Assembly: GCA_000317655.1 (NCBI GenBank) | Contig: CP003940.1 | Span: 2,861,547 to 2,925,546 of the forward strand | Source: Cyanobacterium stanieri PCC 7202 | Lineage (GTDB): Bacteria; Cyanobacteriota; Cyanobacteriia; Cyanobacteriales; Cyanobacteriaceae | Reading direction: 5' to 3' | DNA length: 64,000 nt | Shown here: positions 36,187 to 44,538 of the stretch, piece by piece | How positions within the stretch are numbered: the first letter of the stretch is position 1 | How the letters are laid out: every line of letters starts with the position of its first letter | Notes under the pieces: generated by a model | Seen by the model: only the letters and a program-made list of their open reading frames with translations | What the model was told of the DNA's origin: nothing | Databases searched by the model: none | Position numbers and translations under genes: made by a program

Positions 36187-37416
36187 TTAATTACTACTTA
36201 CCGTGGGGCGAGGTTGATACCATTTAAAATGTTGGTAAGCCTCACGGGATATTTCTTGAATCATAGTTCGGGCAGTATAATCATTGTGGGGGCGTTGTAC
36301 CAAAACCGCCCCTACATAACGTTTACCCGTAGGTATATCAATAATTCCCCCATCTCCCAAAACCTTACCAATATCTCCCGTTTTGTGATAAATTGTCGCC
36401 CCCGGTTCAATACCTTGGGGTAACAAAGTTCGGGTAATAGTTCTTTGCATGATACCCAAAAGCCGATCCCTTGATCTACTTTCTACCAAATCACCATTAC
36501 TCACCTTCATTAAAGTAATAGCTAAATCTCTGGCACTGATGGTATTAGTCCCCTCCAAATCAGGCAGATAATTATTAATTACCGTGGATTCCAAACCCCA
36601 TTCTCGAAAACGTTGATTAAGGGCTTCGGCTCCCCCCATACGCTCAATTAACATATTAGTGGCAGTATTATCACTACGAATAATCATCTCCTCAGCCACT
36701 TTTAGGGCGGTGTATTGAGTGCCGAGGGGTTGATATTGCATAGTTCCTGCCTCGGTTGCCCTATTTTCTTCCGTCATGGTTAACATCTCATCGAGTAAAA
36801 TGTTACCCTCATCCACATCTTGAAAAAAAGCCACCAAAATAGGTGTTTTGATGGTACTGGCCGCAGGGAAAGCCTCAATACCATTCATATTAACAAAAGC
36901 ACCATTATCTAAATCCACAAAAAAAGCACTAGGTTGAAGATGGGGGTATTTCTCAAACAAAGCAGTCATTTTTTCCCGTAAAGGCATCAACTCTTGACTA
37001 AAACCTAGGGAATTACTAGGGGGATTTTCTTCTACCGTTGCCGAAATGGTTTCTGCACCAATATTTTCGGTTTCTGAGTTTTCTAGGGCAACCGATGACT
37101 CGTTATCTAGCTCTGAATTGTCGAGAAAAGGTAAATTAACCTTGGGAAATAGGGGTTGAGTCAAATCCACATTTGCCAAAACACTGCCGACAATGGTAGC
37201 TAAACCAATGCCGACAATACTAAGGCGAAATGTATAGTTAATAATTCTGTTAACTATATTTTCAGGGGGTTTTGGTTTGGGGGGGGTATATGTCATACTT
37301 CTGCGGGGAGGACTAACCACGGAAATGGAGTTATTGGTGATGCCTTTTCTGATTTTTTTTGATGATGGATTTTTGCGTTGATATTGGTTAGCCCTACTTG
37401 ATTGATATTTACCCAC
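36187..37416 (-). CDS. Membrane-anchored class A beta-lactamase-fold serine hydrolase
   Basis: 409 residues. Pro/Lys/Ser-rich cytoplasmic head, one membrane anchor (about 62-82), a linker, and a beta-lactamase-fold domain (about 145-400) with SxxK at Ser187-Lys190, SDN at 248-250 and KTG at 345-347. The omega loop between SDN and KTG is short (LPDLEGTNTISARDLA) and lacks the ExxLN of true class A enzymes. So it may be a peptidoglycan-related or other hydrolase and not a drug-inactivating enzyme. Such proteins are widespread in cyanobacteria. Convergent with the channel gene (4-base gap). Confidence 0.82.
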   Translation of the reverse strand: MGKYQSSRANQYQRKNPSSKKIRKGITNNSISVVSPPRRSMTYTPPKPKPPENIVNRIINYTFRLSIVGIGLATIVGSVLANVDLTQPLFPKVNLPFLDNSELDNESSVALENSETENIGAETISATVEENPPSNSLGFSQELMPLREKMTALFEKYPHLQPSAFFVDLDNGAFVNMNGIEAFPAASTIKTPILVAFFQDVDEGNILLDEMLTMTEENRATEAGTMQYQPLGTQYTALKVAEEMIIRSDNTATNMLIERMGGAEALNQRFREWGLESTVINNYLPDLEGTNTISARDLAITLMKVSNGDLVESRSRDRLLGIMQRTITRTLLPQGIEPGATIYHKTGDIGKVLGDGGIIDIPTGKRYVGAVLVQRPHNDYTARTMIQEISREAYQHFKWYQPRPTVSSN

Positions 37417-37506
37417 TTTTCTCCCTCATTTCACTATTATTTTATGTGTCATTTTAGCGATGATTTTCAAAAAACGCATTCCCTTTTTTCAATTTTTTAA
37501 AATAGT

Positions 37507-38226
37507 TTAATTGAGGGCTAATTCTCCCACGGCATCACTATCAGCAAACCAAATTAATTCTCCTTGGGGTTGAATCATTTTACTCGGATATTCATGGGGA
37601 TTACTATCTTCGCTAAATACCTCTTTGAGGGCGTTTTGTTTATTACTGCCTGACACCAGAAAAATGACGCAGTGGGCGGCATTTATAAGAGGGGCGCTAA
37701 AGGTAAGGCGCAAACTTTCTCCCCTATTACCAACGGTAACGAGATTTTCGGTATTTTCTAGGGCTTGGGTATGGGGAAAAAGGGAAGCAGTGTGTCCATC
37801 ATCTCCCATACCAAGCAGGATGATGTCGAAGGAGGGAAAGTCTTGGGCAGAGTTGAAAAATTGCCTAATTTCTTCCTCGTGTTTGAGGGCATCATCTTGG
37901 GGATTTTCGGCGCTAGTAGGCATGGGGTGGATATTTTCGGCGGGTATATCAACTTTATCTAACCATGCCTCTTTTGCCATTTTTTGATTACTGTCAGCAT
38001 GGGTAGGTGGTACATAACGTTCGTCTCCCCAAAATACATGGATTTTTTCCCATGATAAATCACTAAGGGCGATCGCCTCATAAATAGGTTTTGGAGTGCT
38101 ACCTCCTGCTAAGGCAATGGTACAAATACCCTTTTGGTTAATAGTATTTTGGATTTTGTCAATGATAAATTCTTGAGCGGCAGCTATTAAAGCACTTTTG
38201 CTCGGGTAAACTTTTACTTCGGTCAT
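37507..38226 (-). CDS. pgl: 6-phosphogluconolactonase
   Basis: 239 residues, DevB/NagB-like fold: ALAGGSTPKPIYEAI, WEKIHVFWGDERYVPPTHADSN and GMGDDGHTASLFP are the family motifs. It hydrolyses 6-phosphogluconolactone in the oxidative pentose phosphate pathway, which feeds dark NADPH production. Stand-alone gene; zwf and gnd are not in the window. Start ATG 38226. Confidence 0.94.
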   Translation of the reverse strand: MTEVKVYPSKSALIAAAQEFIIDKIQNTINQKGICTIALAGGSTPKPIYEAIALSDLSWEKIHVFWGDERYVPPTHADSNQKMAKEAWLDKVDIPAENIHPMPTSAENPQDDALKHEEEIRQFFNSAQDFPSFDIILLGMGDDGHTASLFPHTQALENTENLVTVGNRGESLRLTFSAPLINAAHCVIFLVSGSNKQNALKEVFSEDSNPHEYPSKMIQPQGELIWFADSDAVGELALN

Positions 38227-38346
38227 AATAATATTGGTAACTTCAAATCCTAGGTTAGTTTATTTCATCAGGTTATTCACAACTAATCGGCTTGATTTTG
38301 CCATAATAATTATTTATCGCTGATTTCGCACATTTATAAAAACTGA

Positions 38347-38886
38347 ATGATTCTCAAAACCCAAATAATCCAACCCATCCTAGTCATTTTTATATCCATT
38401 CTTATCTCCTGCCTACTACTAATGTGGCGTATTCCTGGTATGGAATTAGTAGGAGTCACCCCCAATTGGTTATTAATTTGGTTGGTGGTGTGGAGTGTCA
38501 AAAGAAACCTCTGGCAAAGTATGGTGGCAGCGGTTTCCCTCGGTTTAATTTGGGATAGCATCAGTGGAGATTTTCCCACCCATGTCTTAGGATTAGCAGT
38601 GATTGCCCTTCTCACCAGTAATGTTTATGAGGGAGAATATATCAAAGAGGATGTCATTTCCATTGTGGTTATCGTCTTTGGCATGGCAATTATCAGCGAT
38701 ACCATCACCGCCCTACAATATAGTTTTCAAACCACTATCCCCTTAATTGACATTTGGCTCAAATATCAACAAACATCCCTCGCCTCGGCGATTATCACCA
38801 GTTTATGGACACCATTACTATACTATCCCTTTAATCATTTTATGAACCCCTCCAAAAAACCTAAATCCCGTCGTCGCTTTAAGTAA
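38347..38886 (+). CDS. mreD: Rod shape-determining protein MreD
   Basis: 179 residues with five or six hydrophobic segments and a basic tail (PSKKPKSRRRFK). The pattern VTPNWLLIWLVVWSVKRNLWQSMVAAVSLGLIWDSISG is MreD-like. It is an inner-membrane component of the elongasome with MreB and MreC, but neither is adjacent; separation is unusual enough to lower confidence. Start ATG 38347. Convergent with natD. Confidence 0.72.
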   Translation: MILKTQIIQPILVIFISILISCLLLMWRIPGMELVGVTPNWLLIWLVVWSVKRNLWQSMVAAVSLGLIWDSISGDFPTHVLGLAVIALLTSNVYEGEYIKEDVISIVVIVFGMAIISDTITALQYSFQTTIPLIDIWLKYQQTSLASAIITSLWTPLLYYPFNHFMNPSKKPKSRRRFK

Positions 38887-38960
38887 TTCACATTGGGATA
38901 AAAATCTTTTACCATTGCCCATTCCCTGCCAACCCCAGAAAATTTTATCCCGAACTCAGG

Positions 38961-39812
38961 TTACTTAAAGATACCTTGAGGACGGAATAATAACACCACA
39001 ATCATCACCACCAAAGCCACCCCTAGCTTATATTCTGGTCCTACCAAAGGCACACTCATCTCTTGGGCGATACCAATTACCAAACCCCCTGCGATCGCAC
39101 CATAGGGATTACCAATGCCCCCCAAAATCACCGCCGCAAACATAGGCAAAATCAAAAACCACCCCATATTAGGACGTACCACCGTAATTAAACCATATAA
39201 ACCACCCCCAAAAGCCGTTAATACCGCCGTCAAAACCCAAGTAAATAGAATTACCTGCTCCACATTAATTCCCGAAACCCTCGCTAAATCAATGTTGTCA
39301 GCCACTGCCCTCATACCTTTTCCAATCTTGGTATTTTGCAAAATAAAATGTAACGCTATGATGGCAAGGACAGTTAAAATAATTACCAAAATGCGATAGT
39401 AAGCTACCCTTACCCCACCAATGTTAAGCGCCTCCACCAAAGGCAAAGCATAGTTTTTATTACTTCCTCCCCAGATAAACAAAATACCATTACGCAAAAA
39501 TAACGCCAAACCAATGGATATAATAATTAAGCTGGTACTACTTGCCCTCTGATTACGCATCGGTTTCCACAACAGTTGTTCACTAAGTAACATCAACCCC
39601 GTAATGGCAACCACCGCCACCGCCATAGACAGCCAAATATTTACCCCATTAGTATTTACCAACCAAGTAACATAAGCCCCTGCCGTTAAAAAATCCCCGT
39701 GGGCGAAGTTAGATAACTTTAAAATGCCCATGGTGAGGGTTAAACCTACCGCCGCCAAAGCAATGATGCTCCCCACCGTTAAACCATTAAAAAGATTTTG
39801 TATCGTTTCCAT
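38961..39812 (-). CDS. natD: Branched-chain/neutral amino acid ABC permease (LivH/NatD)
   Basis: 283 residues, about eight membrane segments. LTLTMGILKLSNFAHGDFLTAGAY and AVILGGIGNPYGAIAGGLVIGIAQE are LivH motifs. It forms the channel of the N-I neutral amino acid importer with NatC, energised by NatA and NatE. In cyanobacteria nat genes are scattered; here natE lies 3.8 kb away on the same strand. The specific name rests on the cyanobacterial context. Confidence 0.88.
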   Translation of the reverse strand: METIQNLFNGLTVGSIIALAAVGLTLTMGILKLSNFAHGDFLTAGAYVTWLVNTNGVNIWLSMAVAVVAITGLMLLSEQLLWKPMRNQRASSTSLIIISIGLALFLRNGILFIWGGSNKNYALPLVEALNIGGVRVAYYRILVIILTVLAIIALHFILQNTKIGKGMRAVADNIDLARVSGINVEQVILFTWVLTAVLTAFGGGLYGLITVVRPNMGWFLILPMFAAVILGGIGNPYGAIAGGLVIGIAQEMSVPLVGPEYKLGVALVVMIVVLLFRPQGIFK

Positions 39813-39913
39813 TTGTTAATTAAATATAAAAAATTTATTAAAATTTATTGCATTTTGTTTCAGGTTTAAATCTTAACAGTAGAATAGACAAAAAACGACC
39901 CACTTTGACAATG

Positions 39914-39936
39914 ACACACTATAATGGTCAGTGTGT
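39914..39936 (+). promoter_or_regulatory. Inverted repeat around a TATAAT box upstream of infC
   Basis: ACACACT (39914-39920) and AGTGTGT (39930-39936) form a perfect 7-base inverted repeat with a 9-base gap. TATAAT (39920-39925) overlaps its left arm. TTGACA at 39905-39910 is too close (9 bases) to act as its -35 box. The repeat could be an operator covering a promoter, or a leader hairpin. Confidence 0.4.
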
Positions 39937-40019
39937 TTAACAAAATATATTGTTTCATTAGTAAACCCTTAGTAAGTATAAAAGTTCTGTTCGCATATTG
40001 GAGAAATTAATCAAAGCCT

Positions 40020-40553
40020 GTGACCTATAGCAATAAAAAAAATCAAAGAGATTTACCAAAAATTAACGACAATATTCGCTTTCCTCAAGTGCGTGTCATT
40101 GACACCGATGGGGAACAATTGGGCATCCTCGATACTAGAGATGCCAATCGCATTGCGGATGAAAAAGAGTTGGACTTAGTGTTGGTTAGTGAAACCTCTG
40201 ATCCCCCTGTCTGCCGAATTATGGATTATGGTAAATACAAATTTGAGCAAGAGAAAAAGGCAAGGGCGATCAAGAAAAAACAACATACTGCCGATCTCAA
40301 AGAAGTAAAAATGCGCTACAAAATTGATGAGCATGATTATCAGGTGCGCGTCAATCAGGCAAAACGTTTCCTCAAGTCAGGGGATAAGGTGAAAGCAACT
40401 ATCAACTTTAGGGGTAGAGAGGCCCAGCACGTTCATCTTGGACAGGAATTGTTGGAACGTATGGCACAAGATTTGGCTGAAATGGCTGAAATTCAACAAA
40501 AGCCCAAGAAGGAAGGTCGTAATATGATTATGCTTCTTTCTCCGAAAAAATAA
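40020..40553 (+). CDS. infC: Translation initiation factor IF-3
   Basis: 177 residues from GTG 40020; an in-frame stop lies just upstream, so no earlier start is possible. [27 protein letters not shown] and [21 protein letters not shown] are IF-3 N-domain motifs; the C-domain has [17 protein letters not shown] and [10 protein letters not shown]. It binds the 30S subunit and proofreads initiation. The start is GTG, and GGAG is about 17 bases away, so initiation may be weak. IF-3 genes often have rare starts that allow autoregulation. No rpmI/rplT follow. Confidence 0.95.
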   Translation: MTYSNKKNQRDLPKINDNIRFPQVRVIDTDGEQLGILDTRDANRIADEKELDLVLVSETSDPPVCRIMDYGKYKFEQEKKARAIKKKQHTADLKEVKMRYKIDEHDYQVRVNQAKRFLKSGDKVKATINFRGREAQHVHLGQELLERMAQDLAEMAEIQQKPKKEGRNMIMLLSPKK

Positions 40554-40654
40554 CTTTTAAATATTAGAAATATAGGGCGGGTTGATAAATCATAAGATTG
40601 AGGTCAACTGCCCATTTTTATTATCAATTATCCATTTTAAATTATCAATTACCT

Positions 40655-41896
40655 ATGACTGATTGGCAAGAAATAGAGGGGGGAATCACAGCCCCTAAAG
40701 GCTTTAAAGCAGTGGGTATCACCGCAGGTCTAAAACCTTCTAAAGCCCCTGATTTGGCTCTTATATGGTCGGAAACAGAGGCGATCGCCTCGGGGGTGTT
40801 TACCACATCTCAGGTAAGGGCTGCCTGTGTAGATTATTGTCGCCAAAACTTACAAAAGAAAGCCAGTGCTAGGGCTATTTTATGTAATGCAGGACAGGCA
40901 AACGCCGCCACAGGGGAACAGGGATGGCAAGATGCGCTTACTTGCGCCCAAGTTTTAGGAGAAAAGTTAAATATCTCCCCTGACTCTATTCTTCTCGCCT
41001 CTACGGGGGTAATCGGACAAAGAATTAAAATGGATGCCATGATTGGCGCCATTCCCCAATTAGTGGATCAACTCTCCGAAGATGGGGGTGCATCTGCCGC
41101 CCAAGCCATCATTACCACCGATTTAGTCACCAAGTCCATCGCCCTAGAAACCACCATCGATGGTCGTCCCGTGCGTATAGGTGGCATTGCCAAGGGTTCG
41201 GGGATGATTCACCCCAACATGGCAACTATGCTCAGTTTCGTTACCTGTGATGCCGCTGTGTCCACCCAATTATGGCAACAGATGCTCAAACGGGCGGCGG
41301 ATAAAAGTTTTAATCAAATCACCGTAGATGGTGACACCAGCACCAATGACAGTTTAATTGCCCTTGCCAATGGGCAGTCTCGAACCCCTGCCATCACCAC
41401 CATGGACAAAAATGGGCAGAAACTCGAGGCGATGTTAACCGCTGTTTGTCAACACCTCGCCAAAGCCATTGCCCGTGATGGTGAGGGGGCTACTTGTTTA
41501 ATTGAAGTACAAGTTCAAGGGGCGATCGATGATTCCTCTGCCAACAAAATTGCCAAAACCATCGTTGGTTCATCCCTCGTCAAATCCGCCATTTTCGGTA
41601 GAGATCCCAACTGGGGCAGAATTGCCGCTGCTGCAGGTAGGGCAGGGGTACAGTTTAATCAAGATGATTTAATGATCAAACTAGGGGATTTCTTGTTAAT
41701 GGAAAGAGGACAACCTCTCGATTTTGATCGTCAGGCGGCTAGTAATTATCTCAAACAGGCATCCCAAGGGGCATATTTGAAAGAAGATACCGTTTTAATT
41801 TCCGTATCCGTGGGCAGTGGTTCAGGTAGTGGCATCGCTTGGGGATGTGACCTCAGCTATGACTATGTCAAAATTAACGCTGAATACACCACTTAG
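40655..41896 (+). CDS. argJ: Bifunctional ornithine acetyltransferase / N-acetylglutamate synthase
   Basis: 413 residues from ATG 40655; the frame is open to 40598, but that part is repeat-like sequence. It self-cleaves at KGSGMIHPNMA-Thr191 (the Thr becomes the nucleophile of the beta subunit). DPNWGRIAAAAGRAG and VSVGSGSGSGIAWGCDLSYDYVKINA are typical of the C-terminus. It recycles the acetyl group in arginine synthesis. Start, cleavage motif and C-terminus are complete. Confidence 0.95.
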   Translation: MTDWQEIEGGITAPKGFKAVGITAGLKPSKAPDLALIWSETEAIASGVFTTSQVRAACVDYCRQNLQKKASARAILCNAGQANAATGEQGWQDALTCAQVLGEKLNISPDSILLASTGVIGQRIKMDAMIGAIPQLVDQLSEDGGASAAQAIITTDLVTKSIALETTIDGRPVRIGGIAKGSGMIHPNMATMLSFVTCDAAVSTQLWQQMLKRAADKSFNQITVDGDTSTNDSLIALANGQSRTPAITTMDKNGQKLEAMLTAVCQHLAKAIARDGEGATCLIEVQVQGAIDDSSANKIAKTIVGSSLVKSAIFGRDPNWGRIAAAAGRAGVQFNQDDLMIKLGDFLLMERGQPLDFDRQAASNYLKQASQGAYLKEDTVLISVSVGSGSGSGIAWGCDLSYDYVKINAEYTT

Positions 41897-41909
41897 CCGT
41901 TATTTGATA

Positions 41910-41934
41910 TTGGTGGGCGATGCCCACCCTACTT
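41910..41934. repeat. Dispersed GGTGGGC palindrome, copy 2
   Basis: GGTGGGCGATGCCCACC (41912-41928) followed by CTACTTC: the inverted copy of the unit at 1848-1873, with one base changed in the centre. It immediately precedes the first Rpn-type gene, and its central ATG is in frame with that gene. Confidence 0.75.
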
Positions 41935-41940
41935 CAGATC

Positions 41941-42756
41941 GTGAAAACAGATAAATTATTCTACCGTATCTTTTTAAATCAACCTTCTCTGATCTCGGAA
42001 TTACTGCCAGAAATTCCCCCAGACTGTGAATTTGACTATAGCGCCCCTGTGGTGAAGGAGAAAGAATTACGTTTGGATGGATTGTTAACTCCTATGGATA
42101 ACGATGATTTACCATTGGTTTTTCTGGAGGCACAAATGCAAAAAGATAGTGATTTTTATAGTCGCTATTTTGGGGGAATATTTATCTATCTTCACCAGTA
42201 TAAAGTAAGCCGACATTGGCGAGGATTATTAATTTTAAATCATCGTAATCAAGATTTAGGTAGTGAAATTCCTTACCAAGATTTACTAAATAATCGAGTC
42301 CAAAGACTATTTTTATCGGACCTATTAAACCAAGAAAATATTACGGGTAATTTAGCATTATTAAAACTAATTGTAACCCCTAAAAAACAAGCAGTATCAG
42401 AAGCCAATAAAATCTTAGAAAATGCCAAAACTCAAGCAGAATTTAACCAAAAATTAGATTTAGTGGAGGCTATACTGGTAAATAAGTTCCCCCAGTTGAC
42501 TATTGAGGAGATACAAAAAATGATTAATCTCAGAGAAGCAGACATCACCCAAACTCGTTTTTATCAACAAGTTTTAGAAATTGGTGAAACTAAGATGGTT
42601 ATTCGCCTGTTAAATAAGCGTTTTGGTAATTTATCTACAACGTTGGAGGCTAAGGTGCGATCGCTCCCTATTAATCAATTAGAATCATTGGGAGAGGCTT
42701 TATTAGACTTTCAGGATATTAACGATTTGGAAAACTGGTTGAAAAATAATGATTAG
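41941..42756 (+). CDS. Rpn/DUF2887 family PD-(D/E)XK nuclease-like protein, tandem copy 1
   Basis: 271 residues from GTG 41941, chosen because the tandem copy starts at the same codon; an in-frame ATG at 41920 lies inside the palindromic repeat. N-terminal nuclease-like core: KTDKLFYRIFLNQP, ELRLDGLLTP and LVFLEAQMQKDSDFYSRYFGGIF give the D...ExQ pattern. C-terminal DUF4351-like segment (VIRLLNKRFGNLSTTLEAKVRSLPINQLESLGEALLDF). Rpn proteins are recombination-promoting nucleases or toxin-like and are common in cyanobacteria. The linker GETK is shorter than in copy 2. Confidence 0.85.
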   Translation: MKTDKLFYRIFLNQPSLISELLPEIPPDCEFDYSAPVVKEKELRLDGLLTPMDNDDLPLVFLEAQMQKDSDFYSRYFGGIFIYLHQYKVSRHWRGLLILNHRNQDLGSEIPYQDLLNNRVQRLFLSDLLNQENITGNLALLKLIVTPKKQAVSEANKILENAKTQAEFNQKLDLVEAILVNKFPQLTIEEIQKMINLREADITQTRFYQQVLEIGETKMVIRLLNKRFGNLSTTLEAKVRSLPINQLESLGEALLDFQDINDLENWLKNND

Positions 42757-42767
42757 ATCTTAACTTT

Positions 42768-43598
42768 GTGAAAACCGATAAATTATTCTACCGTATCTTT
42801 TTAAATCAACCTTCTCTGATCTCGGAATTACTGCCAGAAATTCCCCCAGACTGTGAATTTGACTATAGCGCCCCTGTGGTGAAGGAAAAAGAATTACGTT
42901 TGGATGGATTGTTAACTCCTATGGATAACGATGATTTACCATTGGTTTTTCTGGAGGCACAAATGCAAAAAGATAGTGATTTTTATAGTCGCTATTTTGG
43001 GGGAATATTTATCTATCTTCACCAGTATAAAGTAAGCCGACATTGGCGAGGATTATTAATTTTAAATCATCGTAATCAAGATTTAGGTAGTGAAATTCCT
43101 TACCAAGATTTACTAAATAATCGAGTCCAAAGACTATTTTTATCGGATCTATTAAACCAAGAAAATATTACGGGCAATTTAGCATTATTAAAACTAATTG
43201 TAACCCCTAAAAAACAAGCAGTATCAGAAGCCAATAAAATCTTAGAAAATGCCAAAACTCAAGCAGAATTTAACCAAAAATTAGATTTAGTGGAGGCTAT
43301 ACTGGTAAATAAGTTCCCCCAGTTGACTATTGAGGAGATACAAAAAATGATTAATCTCAGAGAAGCAGACATCACCCAAACTCGTTTCTATCAACAAGTT
43401 TTAGAAATTGGACGCAATGAAGGCGAATCAAATATGGTTATCCGTCAGCTAAATCGGCGTTTTGGTAATTTATCTACAACGTTGGAGGCTAAAGTGCGAT
43501 CGCTCCCTATTAATCAACTAGAATCATTGGGAGAGGCTTTATTAGACTTTCAAGATATTACTGATTTGGAAAACTGGTTCATGAACCATGAAAATTAA
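42768..43598 (+). CDS. Rpn/DUF2887 family PD-(D/E)XK nuclease-like protein, tandem copy 2
   Basis: 276 residues from GTG 42768, 11 bases after copy 1. DNA is nearly identical to copy 1 over the first 620 bases, with only a few silent changes, then diverges in the linker (GRNEGESN versus GETK) and the last residues (NWFMNHEN versus NWLKNND). The D...ExQ nuclease pattern is kept. The tandem arrangement with near-identity points to very recent duplication or gene conversion. Function as for copy 1. Confidence 0.85.
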   Translation: MKTDKLFYRIFLNQPSLISELLPEIPPDCEFDYSAPVVKEKELRLDGLLTPMDNDDLPLVFLEAQMQKDSDFYSRYFGGIFIYLHQYKVSRHWRGLLILNHRNQDLGSEIPYQDLLNNRVQRLFLSDLLNQENITGNLALLKLIVTPKKQAVSEANKILENAKTQAEFNQKLDLVEAILVNKFPQLTIEEIQKMINLREADITQTRFYQQVLEIGRNEGESNMVIRQLNRRFGNLSTTLEAKVRSLPINQLESLGEALLDFQDITDLENWFMNHEN

Positions 43599-43633
43599 CT
43601 AATTCTTGAACATTTAAGATAGAGAAAATAAAA

Positions 43634-44353
43634 TTACTCATGACGAGTGCCAAGATATAACTCACCCACCAGAGGATTATCTAATAAATCAGAACCTTTA
43701 CCCTCGATCGCATCTTTACCACTTTCTAAGACGTACCCCCTATCCGCCATCATTAAGGCTTTTTTGGCATTTTGTTCCACTAAAACGATCGCCTTTCCCG
43801 TGGCATTAATAGCCTTAATTTGTTCAAAAACATCATTAACCAAAATGGGAGAAAGTGCCGCCGAAGGTTCATCCAACAACAGCAAATCAGGATCCAACAT
43901 CAACGCCTTACCCATGGCCAACATTTGCCTTTCTCCTCCCGACAAAGTTCCCGCCTTTTGCCTGAAACGTTCCTTTAACTTAGGAAACATGGTATAAACC
44001 ATCTCTTTTTGCTTTTTACAAGAACCAGAAAGGGTATAGGCTCCCATCTCCAGATTTTCCTCCACCGTTAAGGTGGCGAAAACATTAGCCCTTTGGGGAA
44101 CATAACACATCCCCAACTTAACAATTTCATTGGACTTTAGCCCTGCAATATTACGATCCTTGAAAATAATTTCCCCCTGATTAGGAGTCAACAACCCAAA
44201 AATCGTTTTAGCAAGAGTGGATTTTCCCGCACCATTCGGGCCAATTACAGTGATTAACTCTCCCGGTTGGATACAAAAATTAATCCCCTGTAATATATTT
44301 AAGTCCTTGATATATCCTGCATAAACATCTTTTACTTCTAGTAAATTAGTCAT
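43634..44353 (-). CDS. natE: Branched-chain/neutral amino acid ABC ATPase (LivF/NatE)
   Basis: 239 residues. Walker A GPNGAGKST, signature LSGGERQM, Walker B LLLLDEPSAALSP, and LVEQNAKKALMMADRGYVLESG typical of LivF. It powers the amino acid importer together with NatA; natD is 3.8 kb downstream. The Rpn tandem and argJ/infC lie between them on the other strand. The STRR repeat at 44398 lies upstream of its start. Confidence 0.9.
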   Translation of the reverse strand: MTNLLEVKDVYAGYIKDLNILQGINFCIQPGELITVIGPNGAGKSTLAKTIFGLLTPNQGEIIFKDRNIAGLKSNEIVKLGMCYVPQRANVFATLTVEENLEMGAYTLSGSCKKQKEMVYTMFPKLKERFRQKAGTLSGGERQMLAMGKALMLDPDLLLLDEPSAALSPILVNDVFEQIKAINATGKAIVLVEQNAKKALMMADRGYVLESGKDAIEGKGSDLLDNPLVGELYLGTRHE

Positions 44354-44397
44354 GAATTATAAATAGAAATAGGGGTTAACAAAAAGGCTTTGGTTAG

Positions 44398-44430
44398 GAC
44401 AGGGAACGGGGAATAGGCAACAGGGAATGG
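44398..44430. repeat. Heptamer repeat (GGGAACG/GGCAACA type)
   Basis: A run of GGGAACG, GGGAATA, GGCAACA and GGGAATG units in the 185-base spacer between natE and omp85. Same class as the other heptamer runs. Confidence 0.8.
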
Positions 44431-44538
44431 TTTTCGTGTCCATTACCTATCTATCGTTAAGATTTCTATGTTTCTACCTCTGATTTATTCAGTGTCTCCC
44501 CAAACTAGCAAGACAAAAGTAATGTAATTGTCAATTGT

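Noticed and set aside
40598..40654. N-terminal extension of argJ
   Set aside because: It is encoded by AATTATCAATT-type repeats; ATG 40655 gives the normal ArgJ start.
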